Assembly: GCA_051880475.1 (NCBI GenBank)
Contig: JBJEOA010000036.1
Span: forward strand, 1-47,663
DNA length: 47,663 nt
Direction of reading: 5' to 3'
Source of the DNA: JAUUSJ01 sp051880475
GTDB lineage: Bacteria > Bacillota > Clostridia > Lachnospirales > Lachnospiraceae
The notes below the pieces were generated by a model. It saw only the letters and a program-made list of their open reading frames with translations. It did not search any database and was not told where the DNA came from. Shown one piece after another: positions 6,922 to 15,983 of the stretch. The position numbers and the translations under genes are program-made. How positions within the stretch are numbered: position 1 is the stretch's first letter; the number at the start of each line of letters is the position of its first letter.

Positions 6922-8745
6922 ATGGACCAAATATTACAGATGATTTTAGAAATTGTCAGAGAACAGCAAAGAGAAGCCGCTGATTTAAAAGATACTATGA
7001 CAAGAGCTGAAGTTGTAGAATTAACAATGTCCATGATGCAACAACAGGGTATAGACGAATATCACGAAGACTTAGAAGCAGATATTTATAATAGAATTCA
7101 ATATTTAGCTCCTAGACTTTTCGAACACGAAAATATGCCATCAGAACCAGAAATACATATGGAAAAATTTTCCTACCGCATGAAGCCGACGGATGAGGCT
7201 ATTCTAAATAATGAAAATTTAACTTTAGATCACATGGTTGGAAATGAGCTACAAAGTTTAGCGTCTCCTGTCACAATAGATACCACAACACTAGACTATG
7301 AACAAGCTTATACAAGCGAAAATCCCACTATTCATTTAGAATCTTCCAACGGCTCATCTAACTCTAACCCTCCTATTTTGAACTCTGAATCTATATCAGA
7401 ACAGATTTCTCCTAATGATTCTAAGCTCAATGAAACCTTTCAGGATGTTCTAGGTCAAGATTTTCTAAATCAATCTCCGATTAACGAAGAAACTTTAAAC
7501 CAATTAGTCATGGCAAAATATATGGAGTTAGCAAATTCAGGTGCAGGTAATATTGAAATTGACAGCGAGAGCCTCGCTTCTTTAGTTATGCAGGCTCTTC
7601 AGAACACTCCTACACAGCAAAAAACAACAATAGATGATAAAACAGACGAAAATGAGGAAGTAGAGAATTTACTAAAAGAAATCTGGGAGAGTGAGACAAG
7701 GACAGATGATTCTAATAATGATACTATCACTGATATGATTACTGATACGATTACTGATACTATTCCTCATCAAACACCAGAAATATCTCATCCAATTGAA
7801 GAAACTAAACTAGAAGATGTGAAAATACATACCGCCGAAACAATAACTAATTTTAAGCCAGTGACAAGACAAAAGACAACTCGTAGCTTTGACTTATCAG
7901 ATAAGACATCTATTCTATCCGGATTTTATAATACAAAAACATATATGGGTGCATTTGCCGATTATCTTGAATCACTCCAAGAAAACCAGCCTATTCTCAC
8001 AGGTTTTGCTTCCATAGACCGTATTTTAGAGACAGGACTTCACAGTGGACTTTATTTAATAAATTCAGACTATGCTGATATCCCATCTTTTTGCCTGCAG
8101 CTAGCCGACCAAATGGCAAAATCTGGGCTTCCTGTATGCTATTTGCTCCTCCACCGTTCTAGATACGAATGTATGGCAAAAAGCCTTTCTCGTCTGACAT
8201 ATGAACTCCGAGGAAAAGACAGGGCTATCACCCTCTCATCTTTGTACAAGAGAGAGGAAAATACAGATTTTTCCTCTTTAAAAGCCGAACTTCATTATTA
8301 TGAAGAAACTATTGCAAATAATCTCTATTTTGTAGAGAGCAGTTGGAAAGATATCGACACAGTTCTCTCAGATATCGAAGTTTTAACTCAATCATTTGAG
8401 CAAAATATAGGACAAAAACCTGTTTTCTTATTGGATACCCTCTCTTTATGCAAAGAACAGGAAGAATTAATTTTATGCCTAGAAGACTTATGCTCTACTT
8501 TAGAACTTACTTTAATTACATCTATCCATACGAAACATTCTAATATAGAGGATAGCGTATATTCTTCTATAGATATAGAATTGGCAGAAATTTCCGAACA
8601 AGATTCCTTCACAAAACGAGAAATTATCCTAGAATCTGGAAATTCTCTTTTATTTGACATTTGTTTTACAGACGGAACTTCTAAACAGAAAAAACGCTGT
8701 CAACTTTTTAATGTCCCTAAATTTTATTATTTTGGATCAAGATAA
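6922..8745 (+). CDS. DnaB-like RecA-fold protein lacking a P-loop, with long disordered N-terminal half
   Basis: 607 residues from the ATG at 6922 (AAAGGGG 8 nt upstream); an in-frame GTG at 6913 is too close to that site. Residues 1-60 are helical and acidic, and 100-340 are low-complexity Ser/Thr/Asn/Glu-rich. From about 360 the sequence follows a DnaB-type helicase domain (TGFASIDRILETGLHSGLYL, then LADQMAKSGLPVCYLLLHRSR, AKSLSRLTYE, and PVFLLDTLSL as Walker B). At the Walker A position, where GxxxxGKT is expected, it reads NSDYADIPSF, so nucleotide binding is probably lost. It looks like a pseudo-helicase or structural relative. No helper genes lie nearby. Confidence 0.65.
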   Translation: MDQILQMILEIVREQQREAADLKDTMTRAEVVELTMSMMQQQGIDEYHEDLEADIYNRIQYLAPRLFEHENMPSEPEIHMEKFSYRMKPTDEAILNNENLTLDHMVGNELQSLASPVTIDTTTLDYEQAYTSENPTIHLESSNGSSNSNPPILNSESISEQISPNDSKLNETFQDVLGQDFLNQSPINEETLNQLVMAKYMELANSGAGNIEIDSESLASLVMQALQNTPTQQKTTIDDKTDENEEVENLLKEIWESETRTDDSNNDTITDMITDTITDTIPHQTPEISHPIEETKLEDVKIHTAETITNFKPVTRQKTTRSFDLSDKTSILSGFYNTKTYMGAFADYLESLQENQPILTGFASIDRILETGLHSGLYLINSDYADIPSFCLQLADQMAKSGLPVCYLLLHRSRYECMAKSLSRLTYELRGKDRAITLSSLYKREENTDFSSLKAELHYYEETIANNLYFVESSWKDIDTVLSDIEVLTQSFEQNIGQKPVFLLDTLSLCKEQEELILCLEDLCSTLELTLITSIHTKHSNIEDSVYSSIDIELAEISEQDSFTKREIILESGNSLLFDICFTDGTSKQKKRCQLFNVPKFYYFGSR

Positions 8746-8752
8746 GTAAAAA

Positions 8753-8814
8753 TCCCTGCCAAATGACAAGACCGCTTTAAAGAAATATAGCTTGCTTTGT
8801 CGCTTGACAGGGAA
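8753..8814 (-). terminator. Long imperfect hairpin between convergent gene and tRNA
   Basis: TCCCTG-CCAA-TGACAAG pairs imperfectly with CTTTGTCGCTTGACAGGGA. On the minus strand the stem is followed by ATTTTTACTT, so it can act as a second terminator for the tRNA transcript. On the plus strand it sits just after the DnaB-like gene but has no T-tract there. Confidence 0.5.
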
Positions 8815-8815
8815 A

Positions 8816-8860
8816 TAAAAAAATACCAAGCCTGAAACTATGTCTAAGCTTGATATTTCT
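8816..8860 (-). terminator. Rho-independent terminator of tRNA-Lys
   Basis: On the minus strand AATATCAAGC pairs with GCTTGGTATT (one G-T pair) around a 16-nt loop, then a run of seven T. It lies directly downstream of the tRNA gene. Confidence 0.75.
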
Positions 8861-8865
8861 ATAAA

Positions 8866-8938
8866 TGCGCCTTCAGGGGCTCGAACCCTGGACACCCTGA
8901 TTAAGAGTCAGGTGCTCTACCAACTGAGCTAAAAGCGC
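8866..8938 (-). tRNA. tRNA-Lys (anticodon CTT)
   Basis: The minus strand folds as a full cloverleaf of 73 nt including the discriminator A. The acceptor stem is GCGCTTT/AAGGCGC, the D arm AGCTCAGTTGGTAGAGC, the anticodon stem-loop CTGACTCTTAATCAG with CTT, and the T arm CAGGGTTCGAGCCCCTG. The CCA end is not encoded. It is a single-gene unit with its own promoter and terminator. Confidence 0.95.
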
Positions 8939-8979
8939 TTACTATTATAATTGATATGTTTTCCTCAACTACAAAAGCT

Positions 8980-9008
8980 ATTATATAACTATAAAATAAA
9001 AAAGTCAA
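8980..9008 (-). promoter_or_regulatory. Promoter of tRNA-Lys
   Basis: Minus-strand TTGACT (plus 9003-9008), a 17-bp AT-only spacer and a perfect TATAAT (plus 8980-8985). It lies about 40 nt upstream of the tRNA and is a strong sigma-A type promoter. Confidence 0.8.
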
Positions 9009-9362
9009 GCATAATTTTTAAATTTTTTTAATTTTTTAAAAAATTTATCCACTTTATACCATTTTCCTTCGAAATTTTCCTCTCAAGTGACCTTTCCATC
9101 AACGAAAGCGAATGAAATTTGTTGAAATTAAATTTAAAATTTTCTCTTGTAGTTTTTTCCTATAAGTTATATGATATAACTATTCATTTATTTCATGTCT
9201 TCCCAAAATTGATAGATTATTTTTGCTTAAACCTTCTATCTTTGGGAAATACTAAAAACAACGCCACCTCCCCTCATCCTTGAAAGGAACTGGGTTTTCT
9301 GGCCAATTTTTAGAAAATTCTACAAAAAATAATTTTTATTTTAATTAAAAGGAGTATAGAAA
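9009..9362 (+). promoter_or_regulatory. Intergenic leader upstream of AI-2E permease
   Basis: About 350 bp without a gene. It contains a strong hairpin at 9200-9249: TTCCCAAA pairs with TTTGGGAA, and an inner GATAGA pairs with TCTATC. This could be a leader structure or a terminator without a T-tract. AAAGGAG lies 8 nt before the next ATG. No riboswitch class was recognised. Confidence 0.35.
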
Positions 9363-10745
9363 ATGCCAAAAGATCAAAACCATTCACCAAACCAAAATCC
9401 ATATCGACAGCTGGCCTTCTATATTATCGGGGTTATTCTTGTAGCTTGTATCATATTTCGCATTGTTTTTCACTGGAATATAACAAGTAAAACGATACAT
9501 AAGTTTTTTTCCACGGTATCTCCATTTTTTATAGGAGCATTGATTGCGTATATGGTCAATCCGTTATGTAATTATTTTAATAATCATATTTACCCGGAAG
9601 TACTAAAACTTTCAAATAAAAAGGCAACTAAAATGCTCTCTGTTTTGTCTGCGTATTTTATTGTTCTAGGATTGGTAATTGTCGGGCTAATTTATATTAT
9701 TCCTCAATTAATTTCTAGTTTACTTGAATTAACAGATACCATTCCTGTAACTGTTTTAAATGTATCTGCATGGCTTACAAAAACGGCAGCTACAATTCCA
9801 TTTTTAGATGGAGATATGATTAATAAATTTACAAATACCATATTTCCTAATATTTTATCAAAAGCTACAGAATTGATTTCTACGATGATTCCTATGCTTT
9901 ATAGTGCATCTGTATCCGCTATTCGATGGATTATCAATTTGATTATTTCTATCGTAATTTCCATCTATATTTTATCGGATAAACAGCTTTTATCTACGGT
10001 CGGAAAGAAAATTTTATTTTCTTTTTTACCTGAAAAGAAATGCCTTTTTATTTTATCTACATTACATGAATGTAATAATATTTTTTCTAATTTTATCATT
10101 GGAAAATTAATTGACTCCCTCATTATTGGGATTTTATGTTTTATCGGTATGAGTATATTAAAATTGCCGTATGCGATGCTTATTAGCGTTATTGTCGGCA
10201 TTACAAATATGATTCCGTATTTTGGTCCATTTATCGGAGCAGTTCCTGGAACTTTACTTTTAGTTTTATTAAATTTTAAGAGTGGTCTTATTTTCCTTGC
10301 ATTAGTCCTTGTTCTTCAACAATTTGACGGATTAATTCTTGGACCAAAGATTCTAGGAAATAGCACTGGTGTACGCCCTCTTGGAATTTTATTTGCTATT
10401 ACAGTCGGTGGAGCTTATGCCGGTGTTTTAGGAATGTTTCTTGGAGTTCCTATTTTCGCCGTAATGCAATACCTTGCATCAATGTTTATCGACCGACAAC
10501 TTAACGCAAAAAAGATTGTTGTATTTAATGAGGAGGAAGAAGAGCCTGAAAATGAAAATCATACCTCTGAGCGCTTAAAACAATTTAGCACTTTAATTAG
10601 CGAAAAAATCGCTGACGGAGTTAGAATTATGAGAGAGAGAACCGATGTAAAAAATAAAAAATCATCTTCTAGTGCAAAACATTACGAGAAAAATTGTAAA
10701 AATACTTCTGACAAAAATTCTACCGAAGATTTAAATTCTAAATAA
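9363..10745 (+). CDS. AI-2E family (YtvI/PerM-like) transporter
   Basis: 460 residues. About seven to eight TM segments lie between residues 15 and 370, in the usual AI-2E exporter order. Late motifs include VGITNMIPYFGPFIGAVPG (about 278-296) and LQQFDGLILGPKILGNSTGVRPLGI (cut here for description; about 319-343), which are strong family signatures. The last 70 residues form a charged, Lys/Ser/Asn-rich cytoplasmic tail. Substrates of this family vary (autoinducer-2, Na+/H+ exchange or unknown), so none is assigned. It is monocistronic, with its own leader upstream and a strong terminator downstream. Confidence 0.85.
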   Translation: MPKDQNHSPNQNPYRQLAFYIIGVILVACIIFRIVFHWNITSKTIHKFFSTVSPFFIGALIAYMVNPLCNYFNNHIYPEVLKLSNKKATKMLSVLSAYFIVLGLVIVGLIYIIPQLISSLLELTDTIPVTVLNVSAWLTKTAATIPFLDGDMINKFTNTIFPNILSKATELISTMIPMLYSASVSAIRWIINLIISIVISIYILSDKQLLSTVGKKILFSFLPEKKCLFILSTLHECNNIFSNFIIGKLIDSLIIGILCFIGMSILKLPYAMLISVIVGITNMIPYFGPFIGAVPGTLLLVLLNFKSGLIFLALVLVLQQFDGLILGPKILGNSTGVRPLGILFAITVGGAYAGVLGMFLGVPIFAVMQYLASMFIDRQLNAKKIVVFNEEEEEPENENHTSERLKQFSTLISEKIADGVRIMRERTDVKNKKSSSSAKHYEKNCKNTSDKNSTEDLNSK

Positions 10746-10776
10746 TAAGTAATAAATAAAGTACAAGGAAAAAAGG

Positions 10777-10830
10777 AAAAGGTCTAACTCCTTTAAACAC
10801 CCCGCGTTTTAAAGAAGTCAGACCTTTTTT
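10777..10830. terminator. Bidirectional Rho-independent terminator
   Basis: AAAAGGTCT-ACT-CTTTAAA pairs with TTTAAAG-AGT-AGACCTTTTTT around a CACCCCGCG-type loop. A T-tract follows on the plus strand and an A-tract precedes it, so it can serve the permease gene and the convergent thioredoxin gene. Confidence 0.85.
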
Positions 10831-10883
10831 CACTCTCTTTTTCGTTTATTTATCCATCTACATCGATTTCTAAAAATAAGAAC

Positions 10884-11192
10884 TTATTTCACCATCTGTT
10901 CTAACTCATCAAATCCTATATAGCCAATGCTTCTAGTAATTTCTACTCCATCTTTAAAGAGAATAACTGTTGGAATACTCATAATACCATATTTTGCAGA
11001 TAAATCTCCATTCTCATCGACATTTACCTTTCCAACTTTAATCTTTCCCTCATAAGCCTGTGCTAATCTCTTAATATTAGGAGCCATCATTTTACATGGT
11101 CCACACCAATCGGCATAAAAATCAACTAAAACTGGCGTATCTGCCTTAAGAACCTCTTGCTCAAATGTTTTTTCACTGAATTGATACTCCAT
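10884..11192 (-). CDS. trxA: Thioredoxin
   Basis: 102 residues, the normal size for a single-domain thioredoxin. The active site WCGPCKMMAP places the redox cysteines at C30 and C33. VDFYADWCGPC, VNVDENGDLSAKYGI, SIPTVILFKDG (cis-Pro) and GYIGFDELEQMV follow in the standard order. It reduces cytoplasmic disulfides using thioredoxin reductase; no reductase gene is nearby. The ATG at 11192 has AAAGGAGG upstream. It is expressed from its own promoter at 11285-11313. Confidence 0.95.
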   Translation of the reverse strand: MEYQFSEKTFEQEVLKADTPVLVDFYADWCGPCKMMAPNIKRLAQAYEGKIKVGKVNVDENGDLSAKYGIMSIPTVILFKDGVEITRSIGYIGFDELEQMVK

Positions 11193-11284
11193 CTTAACAT
11201 TCCTCCTTTTTATCTAGCAGGTACCCCTCTTTTCCTAGCTCACCCACTATTTTATTTTTCACTATATTTCTCTTTTGTATTTTT

Positions 11285-11313
11285 ATTTTACCACAGTTTA
11301 TTTTATTGTGCAA
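11285..11313 (-). promoter_or_regulatory. Promoter of trxA
   Basis: Minus-strand TTGCAC (plus 11308-11313), a 17-bp spacer and TAAAAT (plus 11285-11290), about 90 nt upstream of the trxA start. Confidence 0.65.
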
Positions 11314-11706
11314 ATTTTTCTCTCATCTTAAAAAATAAACCTAAAAAACGTAGATATTTAGAGAGTAAAATTCTCTCTTATCATTTCCCTCAGCACTTCT
11401 TTTTATTCAGACACCGCTTTACTTCCTCTAGCGCCGAGGCAAGACATAAAACTTTTCGATTAAATTTTTTATTTTGATAGCAAAACCACATCAATTTTTT
11501 AGATAGAAATTTTGGACATCCCATACTTTGAGCAACTTTCTGTTTTTCCATTTATATGCAAGTTTACACTATCTATGCCTTTATCTTACTAAAATCAAGA
11601 GCATAAACTGCTCAGCAATCATTTACCCAAAATTCCCACTAACAACTCTTAAAATATCTCTCATTCTTGCACAACAAAGTATTTAAGTTTTTCATGCAGA
11701 CATTAT
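11314..11706. other. Intergenic region, no gene recognised
   Basis: About 390 bp between trmB and the trxA promoter. It contains a short AGAGAG-TAAAATT-CTCTCT hairpin near 11359. I found no convincing terminator for trmB, no RNA gene and no reading frame with a ribosome site. Confidence 0.4.
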
Positions 11707-12375
11707 TTATTCCTCAAAGATAGTTTTTACTTTTTCTTTTTCTCTATCTAATACCATTCTACAAATTGGTTTTCCCTCTGCGACAAATTTTGTCTCATAC
11801 TCCGTCATAATATTTCCTTCAACATAAGGACTATGATGCAAGTCATACGTATAATTTATTTTATTCCAATTTGCGATATCAGCCTGCTCCAAAGAAAAAT
11901 CAAATAAATCTTTATTATCTGTCTTAAAAATAATAATGCCATCTTCTTTTAGAATAGTATTATATCGAGTTAAAAACTCTTTTGAAGTTAATCTTCTCTT
12001 AGCATGCCGCTCTTTTGGCCAAGGGTCCGAGAAATTTAAATAAATTTGGTCTATCTCCCCTTTGGCAAATACATCCTCAATATATTCCGCATCCATACGG
12101 ATAAAACATAAATTAGGAAGAGGAGATTCTTCCATCTTTTGCAGAGCGCGAACTAAAACACTAGAATATTTCTCAATTCCAATATAGTTAATTTGTGGAT
12201 TTTGACGGGCCAATTCCATAATGAATTGACCTTTTCCCATCCCAATCTCAATTTGGATTGGATTTTCATTTTCAAAAATCTCATTCCATTTTCCTTTTTT
12301 TTGCTCGATATCTTTTATGACAAAATCATTTGCCTTAATCATCTCTCGAGAACCCTTTACGTTGCGTAATCTCAT
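11707..12375 (-). CDS. trmB: tRNA (guanine-N7-)-methyltransferase
   Basis: 222 residues. The SAM-binding motif IEIGMGKGQFI (about 41-51) and the TrmB signature FSDPWPKERHAKRRL (about 115-129) are intact, and length fits the family. It makes m7G46 in tRNA. GGAGAG precedes the ATG at 12375. The gene starts only 39 bp after the last antiporter gene on the same strand without a visible terminator, so it is probably a read-through member of that operon. Confidence 0.93.
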   Translation of the reverse strand: MRLRNVKGSREMIKANDFVIKDIEQKKGKWNEIFENENPIQIEIGMGKGQFIMELARQNPQINYIGIEKYSSVLVRALQKMEESPLPNLCFIRMDAEYIEDVFAKGEIDQIYLNFSDPWPKERHAKRRLTSKEFLTRYNTILKEDGIIIFKTDNKDLFDFSLEQADIANWNKINYTYDLHHSPYVEGNIMTEYETKFVAEGKPICRMVLDREKEKVKTIFEE

Positions 12376-12414
12376 ACTTTCTCTCCTATCAATAAATTCC
12401 TACTTTTTTTCATC

Positions 12415-14490
12415 TTAAATATAGATAAATACAAGGTAAACTAATGTAAAACATAATCCTATACATGCCATTAATAATCCAAAAGAAACACTTCTCATAA
12501 GCAGATTATTACTCTCACTCCATTTTTCTCTCTTGGCTGCAAAAATAGGAATAAAATCTTTTTCAATCGGATGCTTTTTAAATAATATTTTATTTAAGAC
12601 TTTTGCAATCTCATTAAAAACAGAGCCAAAGAAATAGGTAGTCTGAGTTCCTATCATCGGAGGAATTTTCTTTTCGTTATCACAATAAATTGTCTTTCTC
12701 ATAAAAACAACCATACTATCTACTAAGCAGTCTAAGATACGACAAATAAATGTCAAGATAGCGGGTAAAATAACCATAAATACTGGTCTATAAATAGTTC
12801 CCTCTAGAGAAATCCAAGCTGGCCATATTTTTTGATAATAAATCTCTCCATCTTTTCTCTTATGTATAAAACATACTCGAATAAATCCAAAATATATAAT
12901 CAATCCAATGATAATAGAGATTGTCGCTCCTTTTAAATTTTCAAAAGAAAAATATGCTATCTTCTCTATCTCTACTTCTGTTCCACTTAGAAATCTATCT
13001 CCTATTTGAGCAATTCTATTCATAAAAACAGTCGGCAATATTCCAAGAACAGGTAGCAAAACCGCAAAACCGCCAAGTATAATATTGATAATTAGAGATA
13101 TATTATTTTCTTTTTCTTTCTTTTTAATCGCTCTATCTCCAAAAAAGATAACAATATATAGTTTCAACATATAAGAAAGCGTTAGTCCACCACTAATCAA
13201 GAAGAGCCATTCTATTATTTTAAATAGACCGACAGAATCTGGGGTTATATTGCTAACTAAATCAATGCATTGTACGATGCTCTCATGTAATAATGTTTTG
13301 CTAATATATCCATTCCATAGTGGAACTCCAGCAATTCCAAGCATTGACATCAAAAATGCAAAATGCAAAACTGGTTTTCCTCTTCCGACACCTCTTATAT
13401 CATTTAAATCAAGATTCTTTGTTGTCATACAAATCACACCTGCAATAATAAATAAAATTAATTTTAATAAAGTGTGATTTACCATATGAAGCATTGTTCC
13501 CCATACAGCAAGACCTCCCTTATCTTGCAAAATATTCATAACTCCAATTCCCACAATGATAAATCCAATCTGTGACATAGAAGAACATGCTAAAATAACC
13601 TTTAAATTCATTGAGAAAACGGCTAAAATTGCTCCCACTACCATTGTGAGAATTCCTGCACTTAGAGTAACCATTCCCCATCCTGTATCTCTAGATAATA
13701 TATAACTATTAATAAGAATTAATCCAAAAATACCTGTCTTTGTTAAAATAGAAGACAATAAAATTGTCGCAGGAGTCGGCGACTCCAAATACGAAGATGG
13801 CATCCAAACATGGAATAAAAATACACCACATTTTGTTCCAAAACCACAAAGCAATAATGCGGCAGCAGCATAGAGCATTGTCTTATTAGAGATCATAGAA
13901 CATACCTCTATCAGCTTAGAAAACTCAAGAGTTCCCGCCATATGATAAAGTAAAAATATTCCCATTAACATAATCATACCACTCGCAATCGCAAATGCCA
14001 TATAAAGATTAGAGGCAATAATGGATTCTTTTCTCTCATCATAAACAACCCAAAAATAGACTGCCACTGACATCATCTCAAAAAATATAAATGTAGTAAA
14101 TAAATCTCCTGAGTAAAATACTCCCATGGTCACTCCTAAAAGAAAGAGCATTGTTTTATAAAATAGAGAGCTTTTTATGTCATTCTTAAAATACTCTCTG
14201 GAAAAAATTGTAACGATAAACCATACTCCCGCTGTCAATACACCGTATAGCACCTGAAAACCAGTCGTCTGGAAGGATAATCCTTGCCCGCATAAATTAT
14301 TAAGCTCTAATCGATTCATTCCAGTCGAATAATAGCTAGTAAAGAATAAATAAACGGACAAAAAAAGCTCTATTGTTGAAACCGTCATAGAAATTGCCCA
14401 CGCATTTTTTCCAGATTTATGTACGCTAGATTCTCCCCAGACAATCATTGCACCCAAAACAGGAAGCAAAATCATCATTATTATTATCAT
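12415..14490 (-). CDS. Mrp/complex I-type proton-pumping subunit (NuoL/MrpA-N-like), fourth antiporter subunit
   Basis: 691 residues, the longest of four homologous pump subunits in this operon. About 14-16 TM helices form the proton-conducting transporter domain (PF00361 type). Key charges are kept: Glu in TM5 (LFTTFIFFEMMSVAVYF) and Lys in TM7-8 (GTKCGVFLFHVWMPSSYL, SSILTKTGIFGLIL). After about residue 500 a long extension with further helices and a charged loop resembles the C-terminal part of NuoL-type subunits. AAGGGGG ribosome site. Likely part of a membrane complex exchanging Na+ or K+ for protons. It is the last antiporter gene before trmB. Confidence 0.8.
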   Translation of the reverse strand: MIIIMMILLPVLGAMIVWGESSVHKSGKNAWAISMTVSTIELFLSVYLFFTSYYSTGMNRLELNNLCGQGLSFQTTGFQVLYGVLTAGVWFIVTIFSREYFKNDIKSSLFYKTMLFLLGVTMGVFYSGDLFTTFIFFEMMSVAVYFWVVYDERKESIIASNLYMAFAIASGMIMLMGIFLLYHMAGTLEFSKLIEVCSMISNKTMLYAAAALLLCGFGTKCGVFLFHVWMPSSYLESPTPATILLSSILTKTGIFGLILINSYILSRDTGWGMVTLSAGILTMVVGAILAVFSMNLKVILACSSMSQIGFIIVGIGVMNILQDKGGLAVWGTMLHMVNHTLLKLILFIIAGVICMTTKNLDLNDIRGVGRGKPVLHFAFLMSMLGIAGVPLWNGYISKTLLHESIVQCIDLVSNITPDSVGLFKIIEWLFLISGGLTLSYMLKLYIVIFFGDRAIKKKEKENNISLIINIILGGFAVLLPVLGILPTVFMNRIAQIGDRFLSGTEVEIEKIAYFSFENLKGATISIIIGLIIYFGFIRVCFIHKRKDGEIYYQKIWPAWISLEGTIYRPVFMVILPAILTFICRILDCLVDSMVVFMRKTIYCDNEKKIPPMIGTQTTYFFGSVFNEIAKVLNKILFKKHPIEKDFIPIFAAKREKWSESNNLLMRSVSFGLLMACIGLCFTLVYLVFIYI

Positions 14491-14506
14491 AAACTCTACC
14501 CCCTTT

Positions 14507-15967
14507 TTATAATCCCACTATATTTAAAATAAAATCAATGAGTGGCTGCGCATGAATTCCAAGTAAAAACATCATAATCACTAATACAATAAATGGAAGT
14601 TTCATACAAATTCCCGGGTCACAGTTCTCTGTGGGCTCTCCCTCTTTTTCTGGGACAAAAATTGCTCTTATCACAAAGCTAAGCATGTAAATAGCCGTTA
14701 AAAACGCAGAAAAAGCAAGAACGCCAACTCCTATCTTTGGCAAAACTGTCGTTGTCTCAAAAGCAGCCTTCGCCAAATACCATTTACTTATAAATACAGG
14801 GAGCATTGGAACACCAACGAGGCAAAAAGCGGAGACTGTAAATGCAAAAAATGTCACTGGCATTCTCTTTGCTAATCCATTTGTCTCAAAAATATAATCT
14901 TTTTTTGCCTTATGCATAATCGCACCTGCTGCAAAAAATGCATCAATTTTTGTAACTGCGTGAAATACCATATGAAGCAGTGCACCGCAAAGTCCAAGTG
15001 GAGTCATAATTGTAACTCCAAATAAAATATAAGATAAATTGCTGATTGTCGAGTAAGCTAATCTTTTCTTAATATGTCTCTCCTTCACTGCCATAGATGA
15101 GCCATATAAAATTGTGATTAGAGTAAGTACCATAACCGTATACTGAGCCCAGCTTCCCTGAAGGAAATCGACACCGTAACAATAATAAGTAAGACGGATA
15201 ATCGCAAATGCTCCTGCCTTTACAACGGCAACTGCGTGAAGTAATGCAGTAACTGGAGTTGGAGCAACTGACGCTGTCGGAAGCCATCCACAAAATGGAA
15301 AAATTGCGGCCTTTACGCCAAATCCACAAAAAGCGAGAACATAAATAAAATATAATATATTTTGATTGCCACTAAAGGAAGACAATGCTCCTCCAAATTG
15401 GAAATCTGTCGTTCCCGCATAAGTCATAATAAAAATAAGTCCAATAAATGCAAATGCGGCTCCGCCAAGAGAATAATACAAATATTTTCTGCTCGCACGA
15501 ATCGCCTCGCGGGTCAATGTAATCATAACAAGCGGAACTGTGACAAGTGTCAATAACTCATAAAAAAAGTATAGAGTTAATAAATTGCCGGCAAAAGCAA
15601 TTCCAGCCGTCACTCCGTATGTCATTGTATAAAACATAAAAAATACATTTACATATTTTTCATGTTCCATATACTCAAATCCGTATAAAGTTGCCAAAGG
15701 CCATAGAGTAGAAATAATCCCCGCAAAAACACAAGATAACCCATCTATTTTTAGGACAACCGCTAAATTACCTGTAAACTTAAATAATGTAATAGCTTCC
15801 TCTGGTCGATTTAGTAAAAGCGTATAAATAATTATTGTATTTATTAGCACAAGCAAAAAAGTATAGACCTGTCTTGCCATTTTATTTTCCTTAAAAGGCT
15901 TTGCCAATAAAACAACCGCCCCTATAAAGGGTAGTAGTACAGATAATAATATGAAATATGAATTCAT
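14507..15967 (-). CDS. MrpD-like proton-conducting antiporter subunit (third copy)
   Basis: 486 residues with about 14 TM helices. TM5 Glu is present in LLTLYFFYELLTLVTVPLVM. Pump-channel lysines are present in GVKAAIFPFCGWLPTASVAP and HAVAVVKAGAFAIIR. A later helix holds LLHMVFHAVTKIDAFFAAGAI. The sequence is clearly paralogous to its two upstream neighbours, with a diverged middle. It starts 16 nt after its upstream neighbour ends, with GGGAGG before the ATG. Function within a multi-pump Mrp-type complex is inferred from context. Confidence 0.82.
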   Translation of the reverse strand: MNSYFILLSVLLPFIGAVVLLAKPFKENKMARQVYTFLLVLINTIIIYTLLLNRPEEAITLFKFTGNLAVVLKIDGLSCVFAGIISTLWPLATLYGFEYMEHEKYVNVFFMFYTMTYGVTAGIAFAGNLLTLYFFYELLTLVTVPLVMITLTREAIRASRKYLYYSLGGAAFAFIGLIFIMTYAGTTDFQFGGALSSFSGNQNILYFIYVLAFCGFGVKAAIFPFCGWLPTASVAPTPVTALLHAVAVVKAGAFAIIRLTYYCYGVDFLQGSWAQYTVMVLTLITILYGSSMAVKERHIKKRLAYSTISNLSYILFGVTIMTPLGLCGALLHMVFHAVTKIDAFFAAGAIMHKAKKDYIFETNGLAKRMPVTFFAFTVSAFCLVGVPMLPVFISKWYLAKAAFETTTVLPKIGVGVLAFSAFLTAIYMLSFVIRAIFVPEKEGEPTENCDPGICMKLPFIVLVIMMFLLGIHAQPLIDFILNIVGL

Positions 15968-15983
15968 CCTTCTACCTCCCTCT

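Noticed and set aside
9200..9249. Riboswitch or T-box upstream of the AI-2E permease
   Set aside because: There is a good hairpin but no recognisable riboswitch core or T-box sequence, so it is reported only as a leader hairpin.
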